Of a stretch of 64,000 nucleotides of DNA, positions 46,056 to 54,278 are shown one piece after another. Location of the stretch: contig NZ_CP108053.1 in the NCBI RefSeq assembly GCF_036173105.1, positions 5,580,001-5,644,000 of the forward strand. Reading direction: 5' to 3'. The DNA is from Streptomyces sp. NBC_00287 (lineage in GTDB: Bacteria; Actinomycetota; Actinomycetes; Streptomycetales; Streptomycetaceae). Position 1 is the stretch's first letter. Each line of letters begins with the position of its first letter. The position numbers and the translations under genes are program-made. The notes beneath the pieces were generated by a model. That model was not told the DNA's origin, did no database searches, and saw only the letters and a program-made list of their open reading frames with translations.

Positions 46056-47495
46056 ATGTCACAGCAGCAGACCGCACCTCGCGGAGGACCCGTCTGGGCC
46101 CTCGTCATCACCAGCGTCGCCGGATTCATGGCGGCCCTCGACAACCTCGTCGTCACCACCGCCCTGCCCTCCATCCGTGAGGACCTCGGCGGGGCGCTGC
46201 ACGACCTGGAGTGGACGGTGAGCGCGTACACGCTCACCTTCGCCGTCCTGCTGATGTTCGGCGCGGCGCTCGGCGACCGTTTCGGCCGCCGTCGGCTCTT
46301 CCTCGTCGGGATCACGATCTTCACCGGGGCCTCCGCCGCCGCGGCCATGGCCCCCGGTATCGACTCCCTGATCGCCGCCCGCGCGGTGCAGGGCGTCGGC
46401 GCGGCGATCATGATGCCCTTGACGCTGACCCTGCTGACCGCTGCCGTGCCCGCCGCCAAGCGCGGTATGGCGTTCGGGATATGGGGCGCCGTCAACGGGC
46501 TCGCCGTGGCCTCCGGGCCGCTCATCGGCGGCACCCTCACCGAGCACATCTCCTGGCAGTGGATCTTCTGGCTGAACGTTCCGCTCGGCCTGATCCTGCT
46601 GCCGCTCGCCCGCCTCCGCCTCGCCGAGTCCCACGGCACCGGCTCCCGGCTCGATGTCCCCGGCACCCTTCTCGCCAGCGGTGGCCTCTTCGGCATCGTC
46701 TTCGGCCTGGTCCGCGGCCCCGCCGACGGCTGGACCGCCCCCCTGGTCCTGACCGGCCTGTTCGCCGGAGGTGCGCTCCTCGTCGGGTTCGTCCTCTACA
46801 GCACCCGCGCCAAGAACCCCATGCTCCCGATGCGGCTCTTCCGCTCCCGCGCCTTCTCCGGGATCAACGCCGCCAGCATGCTGATGTTCCTCGGCATGTT
46901 CGGCTCGATCTTCCTGCTCAGCCAGTACATGCAGGGCGTGCTCGGCTACTCGCCCACCGAGGCGGGCCTGCGGATGCTGCCCTGGACCGGTATGCCGATG
47001 CTCGTCGCGCCGATCGCCGGCATCCTCTCCGACCGGATCGGCGGCCGCCCCGTCGTCGCCACCGGCCTCTTCCTGCAGGCCGCCGGCCTCGGCTACCTCG
47101 CCAACGTCATCACCGCGGACGCCTCCTACGGCGTCCAGCTGCCCGGCCTGGTCATCAGCGGTATCGGCATGGCCCTGTTCTTCGCACCGGCCTCCGCCCT
47201 CGTGATGTCCAGCGTCCGGGCCACCGAGCAGGGCATCGCCTCCGGCGCCAACAACGCCCTGCGCGAAGTCGGCGGCGCGCTCGGCATCGCCATCATGTCG
47301 TCGATCTTCGCGGCCCAGGGCGGCTACGAGACCGGACAGACCTTCGTCGACGGACTGAAGCCCGCCCTGGTGACCGGCGCCGCCCTGGTGGCCCTCGCCG
47401 GAGTCGCGGCCCTGTGCATCCCGGGTCGCCGGCGCACCGAGCCCACCGACACCCCACAGACCCCCGCCCCCGTACTTGAGACCGTCGGCCGCTGA
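46056..47495 (+). CDS. MFS drug-efflux transporter (EmrB/QacA DHA2 family)
   Basis: This 479-residue, 14-helix proton antiporter begins ALDNLVVTTALPSIREDLG (helix 1 with the family's acidic residue). It has motif A GAALGDRFGRRRLFL, motif C near SGPLIGGTLTEHISWQWIF and the DHA2-specific helix-7/8 insertion. GGGGGAGAG precedes the ATG. It is controlled by the adjacent TetR through a shared operator. A small DUF3291-like gene follows 10 bases later, apparently in the same transcript. Confidence 0.94.
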   Translation: MSQQQTAPRGGPVWALVITSVAGFMAALDNLVVTTALPSIREDLGGALHDLEWTVSAYTLTFAVLLMFGAALGDRFGRRRLFLVGITIFTGASAAAAMAPGIDSLIAARAVQGVGAAIMMPLTLTLLTAAVPAAKRGMAFGIWGAVNGLAVASGPLIGGTLTEHISWQWIFWLNVPLGLILLPLARLRLAESHGTGSRLDVPGTLLASGGLFGIVFGLVRGPADGWTAPLVLTGLFAGGALLVGFVLYSTRAKNPMLPMRLFRSRAFSGINAASMLMFLGMFGSIFLLSQYMQGVLGYSPTEAGLRMLPWTGMPMLVAPIAGILSDRIGGRPVVATGLFLQAAGLGYLANVITADASYGVQLPGLVISGIGMALFFAPASALVMSSVRATEQGIASGANNALREVGGALGIAIMSSIFAAQGGYETGQTFVDGLKPALVTGAALVALAGVAALCIPGRRRTEPTDTPQTPAPVLETVGR

Positions 47496-47505
47496 GGAGG
47501 ACGTC

Positions 47506-47886
47506 ATGCCCACCCTTCCCTGGACCGTCCCGAACACCCCTCCGAACGGCACCGAAGTGCATGTCTTCGCCTCCCGCTTCGAGACTCGCACCCGCTGGGG
47601 CGCGCTGAAGTTCTTCCTGAAGACCCCGGGCGTGTGGCGGCAGGTCAGCCACGCCCCGGGCGCCTACGGGGCCACCCTCAAGGCGCAGCCGCTGCGGCGG
47701 ACCTTCTGGACCCTGTCGGCCTGGGAATCGCCCCAGGCGCTCAAGGCCTTCGCCCGCTCCGGCACGCACGCACCGACCTCCCGAGGCCTCGCCCCCCTGA
47801 TGCGGGACGCGAAGTTCGTCACCTGGACGGCTAAGAGCGACGAGCTCCCGCTCGACTGGACCGAGGCCGCCCGCCGACTGACCTGA
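47506..47886 (+). CDS. DUF3291-like ABM-fold protein
   Basis: This 126-residue soluble protein resembles DUF3291/antibiotic-monooxygenase-fold proteins: VHVFASRFETRTRWGALKFF opens, and RTFWTLSAWESPQALKAFARSGTH matches the characteristic WxSxxALxxFxxxxxH region. The ATG at 47506 follows GAGGAGG. As third gene of a TetR-efflux operon it may modify or bind the exported compound. No activity is established. Confidence 0.8.
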   Translation: MPTLPWTVPNTPPNGTEVHVFASRFETRTRWGALKFFLKTPGVWRQVSHAPGAYGATLKAQPLRRTFWTLSAWESPQALKAFARSGTHAPTSRGLAPLMRDAKFVTWTAKSDELPLDWTEAARRLT

Positions 47887-47898
47887 GCCCTGGACGCC

Positions 47899-47945
47899 GT
47901 ACGAGAAGAGCGGCCCCGCCCGGACCGGTGGGGCCGTTCTCGTAC
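47899..47945 (+). terminator. Terminator of the TetR-regulated efflux operon
   Basis: GTACGAGAA (47899-47907), a 3-base bulge and CGGCCCC pair with GGGGCCG and TTCTCGTAC (ending 47945). It ends just 10 bases before the murB start codon, so it also shapes the murB promoter region. Confidence 0.75.
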
Positions 47946-47955
47946 TCTTGAGCGC

Positions 47956-49011
47956 GTGCAGGAACTCCACGACGCGCCCCTCGCCCCGCTGACCACCTTC
48001 CGGCTGGGCGGACCGGCCACCCGGCTGGTCACCGCCACCACCGACGCCGAGGTGATCGCCGCCGTCCGCGAGGCCGACGCCGCCGGCACGCCCCTGCTGC
48101 TCATCGGCGGCGGCTCCAACCTGGTCATCGGCGACAAGGGCTTCGCCGGCACCGCACTCGTCATCGCCACCAAGGGCGTCGAGCTCGACGGCACCCGCCT
48201 GGAACTGGCCGCAGGGGAGGTGTGGACCGATGCCGTCGCCCGCACCGTCGAGGCCGGACTCGCCGGCGTCGAATGCCTCGCCGGAATCCCCGGCTCCGCG
48301 GGTGCCACGCCGATCCAGAACGTCGGCGCGTACGGCCAGGAGGTCTCCTCCACGATCACCGAGGTGATCGCGTACGACCGCCGGACGGGCGAGACCGTCG
48401 TCATCCCGAACGCCGACTGCGCCTTCACCTACCGCCACAGCCGCTTCAAGGCCGACCCCGAGCGGTATGTCGTGCTGCGCGTCCGTTTCGAGCTGGAGGA
48501 CGCCGACGGGCTGTCCGGGCCGATCAAGTACGCCGAGACCGCCCGCGCCCTCGGCGTCGAACCCGGCGACCGCGTGCCGCTGGCCGAGGCCCGCGAGACC
48601 GTCCTGAAGCTGCGCGCGGGCAAGGGCATGGTCCTCGACCCCGAGGACCACGACACCTGGTCCGCCGGATCCTTCTTCACCAACCCGATCCTCACCGACG
48701 CACAGTTCGCGGCCTTCCACGCGCGCGTGCGCGACCGGCTCGGCGACGGCGTGCAGCCCCCGGCCTACCCGGCGGGGGACGGGCACACCAAGACCTCCGC
48801 CGCCTGGCTGATCGACAAGGCGGGCTTCACCAAGGGCTACGGCAGCGGCCCCGCGCGCATCTCCACCAAGCACACCCTCGCCCTCACCAACCGGGGCGAG
48901 GCGACCACCGAGGACCTGCTGGCGCTCGCCCGCGAGGTCGTGGCCGGAGTTCGCGAGGCCTTCGGGATCACGCTGGTCAACGAGCCGGTGACGGTCGGCG
49001 TCAGCCTGTAG
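47956..49011 (+). CDS. murB: UDP-N-acetylenolpyruvoylglucosamine reductase
   Basis: This 351-residue FAD enzyme uses NADPH to reduce the enolpyruvyl group in the second step of cytoplasmic peptidoglycan precursor synthesis. The FAD-binding loop is LLIGGGSNLVIGDKG (residues about 48-62). GIPGSAGATPIQNVGAYGQE contains active-site residues, and YRHSRFK and the serine in SAGSFFTNPI (proton donor region) are intact. It is a type I MurB by length and loop. The GTG at 47956 has no good ribosome-binding site, so translation may be leaderless from a TACTCT-like -10 at about 47943. Confidence 0.96.
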   Translation: MQELHDAPLAPLTTFRLGGPATRLVTATTDAEVIAAVREADAAGTPLLLIGGGSNLVIGDKGFAGTALVIATKGVELDGTRLELAAGEVWTDAVARTVEAGLAGVECLAGIPGSAGATPIQNVGAYGQEVSSTITEVIAYDRRTGETVVIPNADCAFTYRHSRFKADPERYVVLRVRFELEDADGLSGPIKYAETARALGVEPGDRVPLAEARETVLKLRAGKGMVLDPEDHDTWSAGSFFTNPILTDAQFAAFHARVRDRLGDGVQPPAYPAGDGHTKTSAAWLIDKAGFTKGYGSGPARISTKHTLALTNRGEATTEDLLALAREVVAGVREAFGITLVNEPVTVGVSL

Positions 49012-49065
49012 GCGTCAGCACCCCGTCAAACCGAGTCAGCGTCAGTACCCCGTCAAACCGAGTCA
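49012..49065. repeat. 27-bp tandem duplication between murB and a dehydrogenase gene
   Basis: Units 49012-49038 and 49039-49065 (both begin GCGTCAG and end CCGAGTCA) differ at one base. The second unit supplies the stop codon of the convergent dehydrogenase gene (49063-49065). Confidence 0.93.
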
Positions 49066-49695
49066 GTAGGCCACGCCCACGCCCTGCTTCACCGTGCCCG
49101 GATCGTCCGCCAACGCCAGCATCGCGTGGGCCACGTCCGCGCGGCCGATGAAGCGGCCCCTGGCCGGGGTGCCGCCGACGACCGTGCGGTACGCACCGGT
49201 CAGCGGCTTGTCCTGGAGCCGGGGCGGCCGTACCGACGTCCAGTCGACCGCGCTGCGGGCGAGCTCCGCCTCCATTGCCCTGAGGTCGTCGTAGACGTCC
49301 TTGAGGACCGCGGAGACCAGGCCGCGTGCGGCACGGTCGAAGGGGCCGTCCTGCGCCGGGGCCGGCCCGAGCGGAGCCGCGCTCACCACCAGCAGCCGCC
49401 GTGTGCCCTCCGCCTCCATGGCCCGCAGCACCGTGCGGGTGAGGCGGGCGGCGACCCCGGCATCCTTGCGGCTGCGGGCGCCGAGGCCCGACAGGACCGC
49501 GTCCCGGCCGGTCACCGCGGGGCGCAGCGCCTCCGGGTCGGTCACATCAGCGCGGAACACCTCCAGGCCCGCGCCCGTCACCGGGAGCCGCGCGGGATCC
49601 CGTACGACCGCCGTCACCCGATGCCCGGCGGTCAGCGCCTGCCGGACGATTTCCTGGCCGATGCCTCCGGTGGCACCGAAAACCGTGATGTTCAT
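49063..49695 (-). CDS. NAD(P)-binding SDR under TetR control
   Basis: This 210-residue atypical short-chain dehydrogenase has the Rossmann loop VFGATGGIGQEIV at residues 5-17. VVRDPARLPVTGAGLEVFRADVTDPEAL forms the second unit, and RRLLVVSAAPLG follows. It resembles NADH-flavin reductase/biliverdin-reductase-B-like proteins. GGGAG precedes the ATG at 49695. It is divergent from a TetR gene with two matching palindromes between them, so it is the likely regulated target. Confidence 0.88.
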   Translation of the reverse strand: MNITVFGATGGIGQEIVRQALTAGHRVTAVVRDPARLPVTGAGLEVFRADVTDPEALRPAVTGRDAVLSGLGARSRKDAGVAARLTRTVLRAMEAEGTRRLLVVSAAPLGPAPAQDGPFDRAARGLVSAVLKDVYDDLRAMEAELARSAVDWTSVRPPRLQDKPLTGAYRTVVGGTPARGRFIGRADVAHAMLALADDPGTVKQGVGVAY

Positions 49696-49716
49696 GGCCA
49701 CTCCCCGCGTTCGGGT

Positions 49717-49772
49717 GGGTGAGTGTTCACTCACCCCTCTGTGTTCTAGAGTGGGTGAGTATTCACTCACCC
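49717..49772. promoter_or_regulatory. Two perfect TetR-type palindromes in the divergent promoter
   Basis: Two 20-bp sites, 49717-49736 and 49753-49772, both have arms GGGTGAGT and ACTCACCC. The first reads GTTC and the second ATTC at the centre. Their centres are 36 bases apart, on either side of the dehydrogenase/TetR promoter core. Confidence 0.9.
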
Positions 49773-49795
49773 GTCAAGCCCGATAAGGTCCCCGC

Positions 49796-50437
49796 GTGGA
49801 ATCCGTGCAGAAGCCCGCCCGCGTCCGCATCCTCGACGCCGCCCATGAACTGATGCTCACCGTCGGGCTCGCCCGGGCCACCACCAAGGAGATCGCCAAG
49901 GCGGCCGGGTGTTCCGAGGCCGCGCTCTACAAGTACTTCGACAGCAAGGAAGAGCTGTTCGTCCGGGTCCTCACCGAGCGGCTGCCCCGGCTCACCCCGC
50001 TGCTCAGCAGTCTCACGGCCGAACCGGGTGCGGGCACCCTGCAGGACAACCTGACCCGGATCGCCCGCGAGGCGGCCCTCTTCTACGAACAGAGCTTCCC
50101 GATCGCCGCCTCCCTGCACGCCGAGGCGCAGCTCAAGCGGCGGCACGACGACGCGCTGCGGAAGATCGGTGCCGGACCGCACCTGCCGATCGAGGCCCTC
50201 GACGCCTACCTGCGCGCCGAGCAGACCACGGGACGCGTCCGGGCCGGCGCCGACACCTTCGCGGCCGCCTCCCTCCTCCTCGGCGCCTGCGCCCACCGCG
50301 CCTTCGCCTACGAGGCCACCCTGAGCGGCGACCGCCCGCCTGCCGACGCCTTCGCCGCCCGGCTCGCCCGGACCCTGCTGGACGGGATCACCGCGGAAAT
50401 CTCCGTTGCGGAGGACGACGGCCGACCCCGACCCTGA
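49796..50437 (+). CDS. TetR-family regulator
   Basis: This 213-residue repressor has an N-terminal helix-turn-helix, ATTKEIAKAAGCSEAALYKYF, and a C-terminal TetR_C-like domain. The GTG at 49796 is only a few bases after a TAAGGT -10-like box (49784-49789), suggesting a leaderless message. It probably controls itself, the divergent dehydrogenase and perhaps the gene 18 bases downstream through the two upstream palindromes. Confidence 0.92.
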   Translation: MESVQKPARVRILDAAHELMLTVGLARATTKEIAKAAGCSEAALYKYFDSKEELFVRVLTERLPRLTPLLSSLTAEPGAGTLQDNLTRIAREAALFYEQSFPIAASLHAEAQLKRRHDDALRKIGAGPHLPIEALDAYLRAEQTTGRVRAGADTFAAASLLLGACAHRAFAYEATLSGDRPPADAFAARLARTLLDGITAEISVAEDDGRPRP

Positions 50438-50455
50438 TGCCATGAGGCAACGCAC

Positions 50456-51148
50456 ATGCGGCTGAGGCTGACCGAATTCCGGACCCGCACAGGGCCGCAC
50501 GAACACCGAGTGGTCCAGCCCCGCACCCCCCTGCGCCACACCTCACTGACGGCGCCCGACCCGATCGGGCAGCTGCTCGGTGACCACGACGGCCTGAACC
50601 GGCTGGCGGGCCTGTTCTCCTTCGCCGCCTACTCCCGGCACACGATCGTCCACGTCCCGCTGCGCGACGGCGTCCCGCCGGACGAGGGCTGGGGCGAGCG
50701 GGTCGACCTCGTCCTCGCCCACCACACGCTCGGCCTGCGCCCCAGCCAGTGGCCCGAACTGCGCCGCAAACTACGCGCGGGCACCCCACTGACCGTCGGC
50801 ACCGACGAAGCGCGCACCGCGCGGGACGCGAAGACCTGGCAGGCGCGATGGGACCGGGACGACCTACGGCACACCACCCACGCGCGTACGTTCTTTCTCT
50901 TCGGCAGCCGGGACGTGTTCGCCGAGGCCGCCACCGGCTTCGCCCGCGCGGCAGGCTTCGGGCCGCGCCAGAAGAGCGTCGTCAAAGGGCACTCGGCGCT
51001 GATGACAGGGCTGCCCCTGGTCCAGCCGCCGGGCGGCGGGCACCCCGTCGAGGTACTGGTCTGCTTCAAGCCCTATCCGCCCTACGCCCACTTCAGGCGA
51101 CCGGGCGAGTCAGCCACTCGTCCACACCGGCCAGCAGCCGCGCCCTGA
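50456..51148 (+). CDS. Conserved hypothetical protein downstream of TetR
   Basis: This 230-residue soluble protein matches no family I recognise. Visible features are an N-terminal segment with two histidine-rich stretches, a central HTTHARTFFLFGSRDVFAEAA and a C-terminal LVCFKPYPPYAHFRRPG. It begins 18 bases after the TetR gene and is probably co-transcribed. Its last 56 bases overlap the convergent adenosine deaminase gene. Codon usage is typical of the region. Confidence 0.7.
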   Translation: MRLRLTEFRTRTGPHEHRVVQPRTPLRHTSLTAPDPIGQLLGDHDGLNRLAGLFSFAAYSRHTIVHVPLRDGVPPDEGWGERVDLVLAHHTLGLRPSQWPELRRKLRAGTPLTVGTDEARTARDAKTWQARWDRDDLRHTTHARTFFLFGSRDVFAEAATGFARAAGFGPRQKSVVKGHSALMTGLPLVQPPGGGHPVEVLVCFKPYPPYAHFRRPGESATRPHRPAAAP

Positions 51149-52133
51149 CCTCCGCCGGCGCCGCGGACGCCCGCACCGACTGCCGGGCCAGTTCCGCCAG
51201 TTCCGCGTCCGTGAAGGCATGGTGCTGGCGGGCGATGTCGTACTGGGCCGCCAGACGGGAGCCGAACAGCAGCGGGTCGTCCGCGCCCAGGGCCATCGGG
51301 ACCCCGGCCTCGAACAGCTTGCGCAGCGGCACGTCCGCCGGCTTCTCGTAGACGCCCAGAGCCACGTTCGACGCCGGGCACACCTCGCACGTCACGCCCC
51401 GGTCGGCCAGGCGCTTCAGCAGACGTGGGTCCTCCGCCGCGCGCACCCCGTGGCCGATCCGGTTCGCGTCCAGGTCGTCCAGGCAGTCGCGGACCGAGGC
51501 CGGGCCCGTCAGCTCACCGCCGTGCGGAGCGGAGAGCAGACCGCCCTCGCGGGCGATCGAGAACGCCCGGTCGAAGTCCCTCGCCATGCCCCGGCGCTCG
51601 TCGTTCGACAGACCGAAGCCGACCACACCCCGGTCCGCGTATCGCACCGCCAGCCGCGCCAGCGTCCGCGCGTCCAAGGGGTGCTTCATACGGTTCGCCG
51701 CCACCAGGACCCGCATCCCGAGGCCCGTCTCCCGCGACGTCGTCTCCACCGCGTCCAGGATGATCTCCAGCGCCGGGATCAGACCGCCCAGCCGAGGCGC
51801 GTACGAGGTCGGGTCCACCTGGATCTCCAGCCAGCCCGAGCCGTCCTTCAGGTCCTCCTCCGCGGCCTCGCGCACCAGCCGCTGGATGTCCTCCGGCTCT
51901 CTCAGGCACGAGCGCGCCGCGTCGTACAGCCGCTGGAAGCGGAACCAGCCCCGCTCGTCCGTGGCCCGCAGCCGCGGCGGCTCCCCGCTCGTCAGGGCTT
52001 CCGTCAGCGCCTCGGGTAGGCGCACGCCGTGCTTGTCGGCCAGTTCCAGAACCGTGGCCGGGCGCATCGACCCGGTGAAGTGCAGGTGCAGATGGGCCTT
52101 CGGCAGCTCAGAGACATCACGTACACGCTCCAT
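51093..52133 (-). CDS. add: Adenosine deaminase
   Basis: This 346-residue zinc amidohydrolase converts adenosine to inosine in purine salvage. The metal motif is KAHLHLHFTGSM (HxH), then SAPHGGE in place of the common HAGE, the RIGHG loop, CPASN and GADDPLLF, which contains the metal-binding Asp. The SAPHGGE and GADDP variants are typical of the actinobacterial adenosine deaminase-like branch, so a substrate other than adenosine is possible. Its 3' end overlaps the convergent hypothetical gene. Confidence 0.9.
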   Translation of the reverse strand: MERVRDVSELPKAHLHLHFTGSMRPATVLELADKHGVRLPEALTEALTSGEPPRLRATDERGWFRFQRLYDAARSCLREPEDIQRLVREAAEEDLKDGSGWLEIQVDPTSYAPRLGGLIPALEIILDAVETTSRETGLGMRVLVAANRMKHPLDARTLARLAVRYADRGVVGFGLSNDERRGMARDFDRAFSIAREGGLLSAPHGGELTGPASVRDCLDDLDANRIGHGVRAAEDPRLLKRLADRGVTCEVCPASNVALGVYEKPADVPLRKLFEAGVPMALGADDPLLFGSRLAAQYDIARQHHAFTDAELAELARQSVRASAAPAEVRARLLAGVDEWLTRPVA

Positions 52134-52207
52134 CCCAGGATCCTGCCGTACGGTCCCGCCCTCCCGGTAGCGGTTTCCCCCTTAGTGGTCTTGCTCGCAC
52201 AAACGAA

Positions 52208-52239
52208 CAGGGCACCTAGGAACGTTCCTAGGTGCCCTG
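52208..52239 (-). terminator. 32-bp perfect palindrome downstream of aspC
   Basis: The arm CAGGGCACCTAGGAAC (52208-52223) is followed directly by its exact reverse complement (52224-52239), with no loop base. It lies 16 bases beyond the aspC stop codon and is followed on the minus strand by TTCGTTTGT. It fits an intrinsic terminator, with the central bases forming the loop in RNA. Confidence 0.85.
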
Positions 52240-52254
52240 CTCACAGCCTCTTGG

Positions 52255-53478
52255 CTACTTCGCCTCCGCCAGCAGCTTCTGGATCCGCGAGACACCCTCG
52301 ACGAGGTCCTCGTCACCCAGCGCGTAGGAGAGCCGCAGATAGCCCGGCGTGCCGAAGGCCTCGCCCGGGACGACCGCGACCTCGGCCTCCTCCAGGATCA
52401 GTTCGGCCAGCTCCACGCTGCTCTGCGGGCGCTTGCCGCGGATCTCCTTGCCGAGTACGGCCTTCACCGACGGGTACGCGTAGAAGGCGCCCTCGGGTTC
52501 CGGGCAGACCACGCCGTCGATCTCGTTGAGCATCCGCACGATCGTCTTGCGGCGGCGGTCGAAGGCCTCACGCATCTTCGCGACCGCGTCCAGGTTGCCC
52601 GAGACGGCGGCGAGCGCGGCCACCTGGGCCACGTTCGAGACGTTCGACGTGGCGTGCGACTGGAGGTTCGTCGCGGCCTTCACCACGTCCTTCGGGCCGA
52701 TGATCCAGCCGACCCGCCAGCCCGTCATCGCGTACGTCTTGGCGACGCCGTTGACGACGACGCACTTGTCGCGCAGCTCGGGCAGGAGCGCGGGCAGCGA
52801 CACGGACACCGCGTCGCCGTAGACCAGGTGCTCGTAGATCTCGTCCGTCATCACCCACAGGCCGTGCTCGACGGCCCAGCGGCCGATCGCCTCGGTGTCG
52901 GCCTCGCTGTAGACCGCGCCGGTCGGGTTCGACGGGGAGACGAACAGGACGACCTTCGTCTTCTCCGTACGGGCCGCCTCCAGCTGCTCGACGGAGACCC
53001 GGTAGCCGGTCGTCTCGTCGGCGACGACCTCGACCGGGACACCGCCGGCGAGCCGGATCGACTCCGGGTAGGTCGTCCAGTACGGGGCCGGGACGATGAC
53101 CTCGTCGCCCGGGTCGAGGATCGCGGCGAAGGCCTCGTAGATGGCCTGCTTGCCGCCGTTGGTGACCAGGATCTGCGAGACGTCGGGCTCATAGCCGGAG
53201 TCGCGCAGCGTCTTCGCGGCGATCGCGGCCTTCAGCTCGGGCAGGCCACCGGCCGGCGTATAGCGGTGGTACTTCGGGTTCTTGCACGCCTCAATGGCGG
53301 CCTCGACGATGTAGTCCGGGGTCGGGAAGTCAGGCTCACCGGCGCCGAAGCCGATCACCGGACGCCCGGCGGCCTTGAGGGCCTTGGCCTTGGCGTCCAC
53401 GGCGAGGGTGGCGGACTCGGAGATCGCGCCGACTCGGGCGGAGACCCGGCGCGCGGTGGGAGGGGTTGCAGCGCTCAT
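52255..53478 (-). CDS. aspC: Aspartate aminotransferase (class I, subgroup Ib)
   Basis: This 407-residue PLP enzyme interconverts aspartate/2-oxoglutarate and oxaloacetate/glutamate. The Schiff-base lysine is Lys247 in NGVAKTYAMTGWRVGW. SPSNPTGAVY and TDEIYEHLVY carry the PLP-binding Asn and Asp/Tyr, and YLRLSYA has the carboxylate-binding Arg. The ATG at 53478 gives the standard N-terminus; a frame extension to 53526 is not supported. Its position before tRNA-Trp-secE-nusG is conserved in streptomycetes. Confidence 0.95.
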   Translation of the reverse strand: MSAATPPTARRVSARVGAISESATLAVDAKAKALKAAGRPVIGFGAGEPDFPTPDYIVEAAIEACKNPKYHRYTPAGGLPELKAAIAAKTLRDSGYEPDVSQILVTNGGKQAIYEAFAAILDPGDEVIVPAPYWTTYPESIRLAGGVPVEVVADETTGYRVSVEQLEAARTEKTKVVLFVSPSNPTGAVYSEADTEAIGRWAVEHGLWVMTDEIYEHLVYGDAVSVSLPALLPELRDKCVVVNGVAKTYAMTGWRVGWIIGPKDVVKAATNLQSHATSNVSNVAQVAALAAVSGNLDAVAKMREAFDRRRKTIVRMLNEIDGVVCPEPEGAFYAYPSVKAVLGKEIRGKRPQSSVELAELILEEAEVAVVPGEAFGTPGYLRLSYALGDEDLVEGVSRIQKLLAEAK

Positions 53479-53687
53479 GCCGCCCATCGTTTCAGACCGG
53501 AAACTCCCCCGGCACGCGGGTTTCACAGACTGAACAACGGTTGAACAACCGTCCGGATCTCCCCCTCACGCTGGGCGATCTTCCATCTCCCAAGCTCCCA
53601 CGGGCACTTTCTGTTCGACGAGGGGCCTGAGAACACGTACACTCTCACCTCGTTGGCCTTCAGCAGGCCGCACTCGCACGGTGCACA

Positions 53688-53715
53688 TTGAGCACCCGTC
53701 CGGATGCGGTACGTT
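53688..53715 (+). promoter_or_regulatory. Promoter of tRNA-Trp and possibly secE-nusG
   Basis: TTGAGC (53688-53693), 16 bases, TACGTT (53710-53715), starting about 7 bases before the tRNA. A second -10-like TACACT lies at 53638-53643, in the spacer after aspC. Confidence 0.55.
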
Positions 53716-53728
53716 GGGGAACACACAA

Positions 53729-53801
53729 AGGGTCGTAGCTCAATTGGTAGAGCACTGGTCTCCAAAACCAGCGGTTGGGGGTTCAAGTCCCTCCGGCCCT
53801 G
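53729..53801 (+). tRNA. tRNA-Trp (anticodon CCA)
   Basis: AGGGTCG (53729-53735) pairs with CGGCCCT (53794-53800), discriminator G. The stem CTGGT/ACCAG holds loop CTCCAAA with CCA at 53762-53764. CCA is not encoded. Confidence 0.97.
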
Positions 53802-53909
53802 CTACACACACCTTCGCCAGGATGTGTGCGCATGTACGTACAGCAATGCACCGCCGTGCGGCTCAGACCGGGCGCGGCACGGCCACGACCCGGAATCAGG
53901 TGAGGACGA

Positions 53910-54197
53910 GTGACGGACGCCGTGGGCTCCATCGACATGCCTGATGCCGAGGACGAGGCGCCGGATTCCAAGAAGAAGACCCGCAAGGGCGGAAAGCGCG
54001 CCAAGAAGGGTCCGCTGAAGCGTCTTGCCCTCTTCTACCGCCAGATCGTCGCTGAGCTCCGCAAGGTCGTCTGGCCGTCGCGCAGCCAGCTGACGACCTA
54101 CACGACCGTGGTGATCGTCTTCGTCGTCATCATGATCGGCCTGGTGACCGTGATTGACTATGGGCTCGACCACGCCGCCAAGTACGTCTTCGGCTGA
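53910..54197 (+). CDS. secE: Preprotein translocase subunit SecE
   Basis: This 95-residue protein has a basic cytoplasmic half (KKKTRKGGKRAKKGPLKRL) and the conserved FYRQIVAELRKVVWPSRSQL amphipathic helix. A single C-terminal membrane helix spans about residues 65-87. It clamps SecY in the Sec translocon. The GTG at 53910 is preceded by GAGGA. It is followed by nusG, as in most bacteria. Confidence 0.97.
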   Translation: MTDAVGSIDMPDAEDEAPDSKKKTRKGGKRAKKGPLKRLALFYRQIVAELRKVVWPSRSQLTTYTTVVIVFVVIMIGLVTVIDYGLDHAAKYVFG

Positions 54198-54278
54198 GCC
54201 AAGAGCGAAGGGCGCCGCGGTTACCGGCGCCCCTTTTCGCATGTTCTACCCCTATGTATCCAGGAAGAAGCAGCCACC

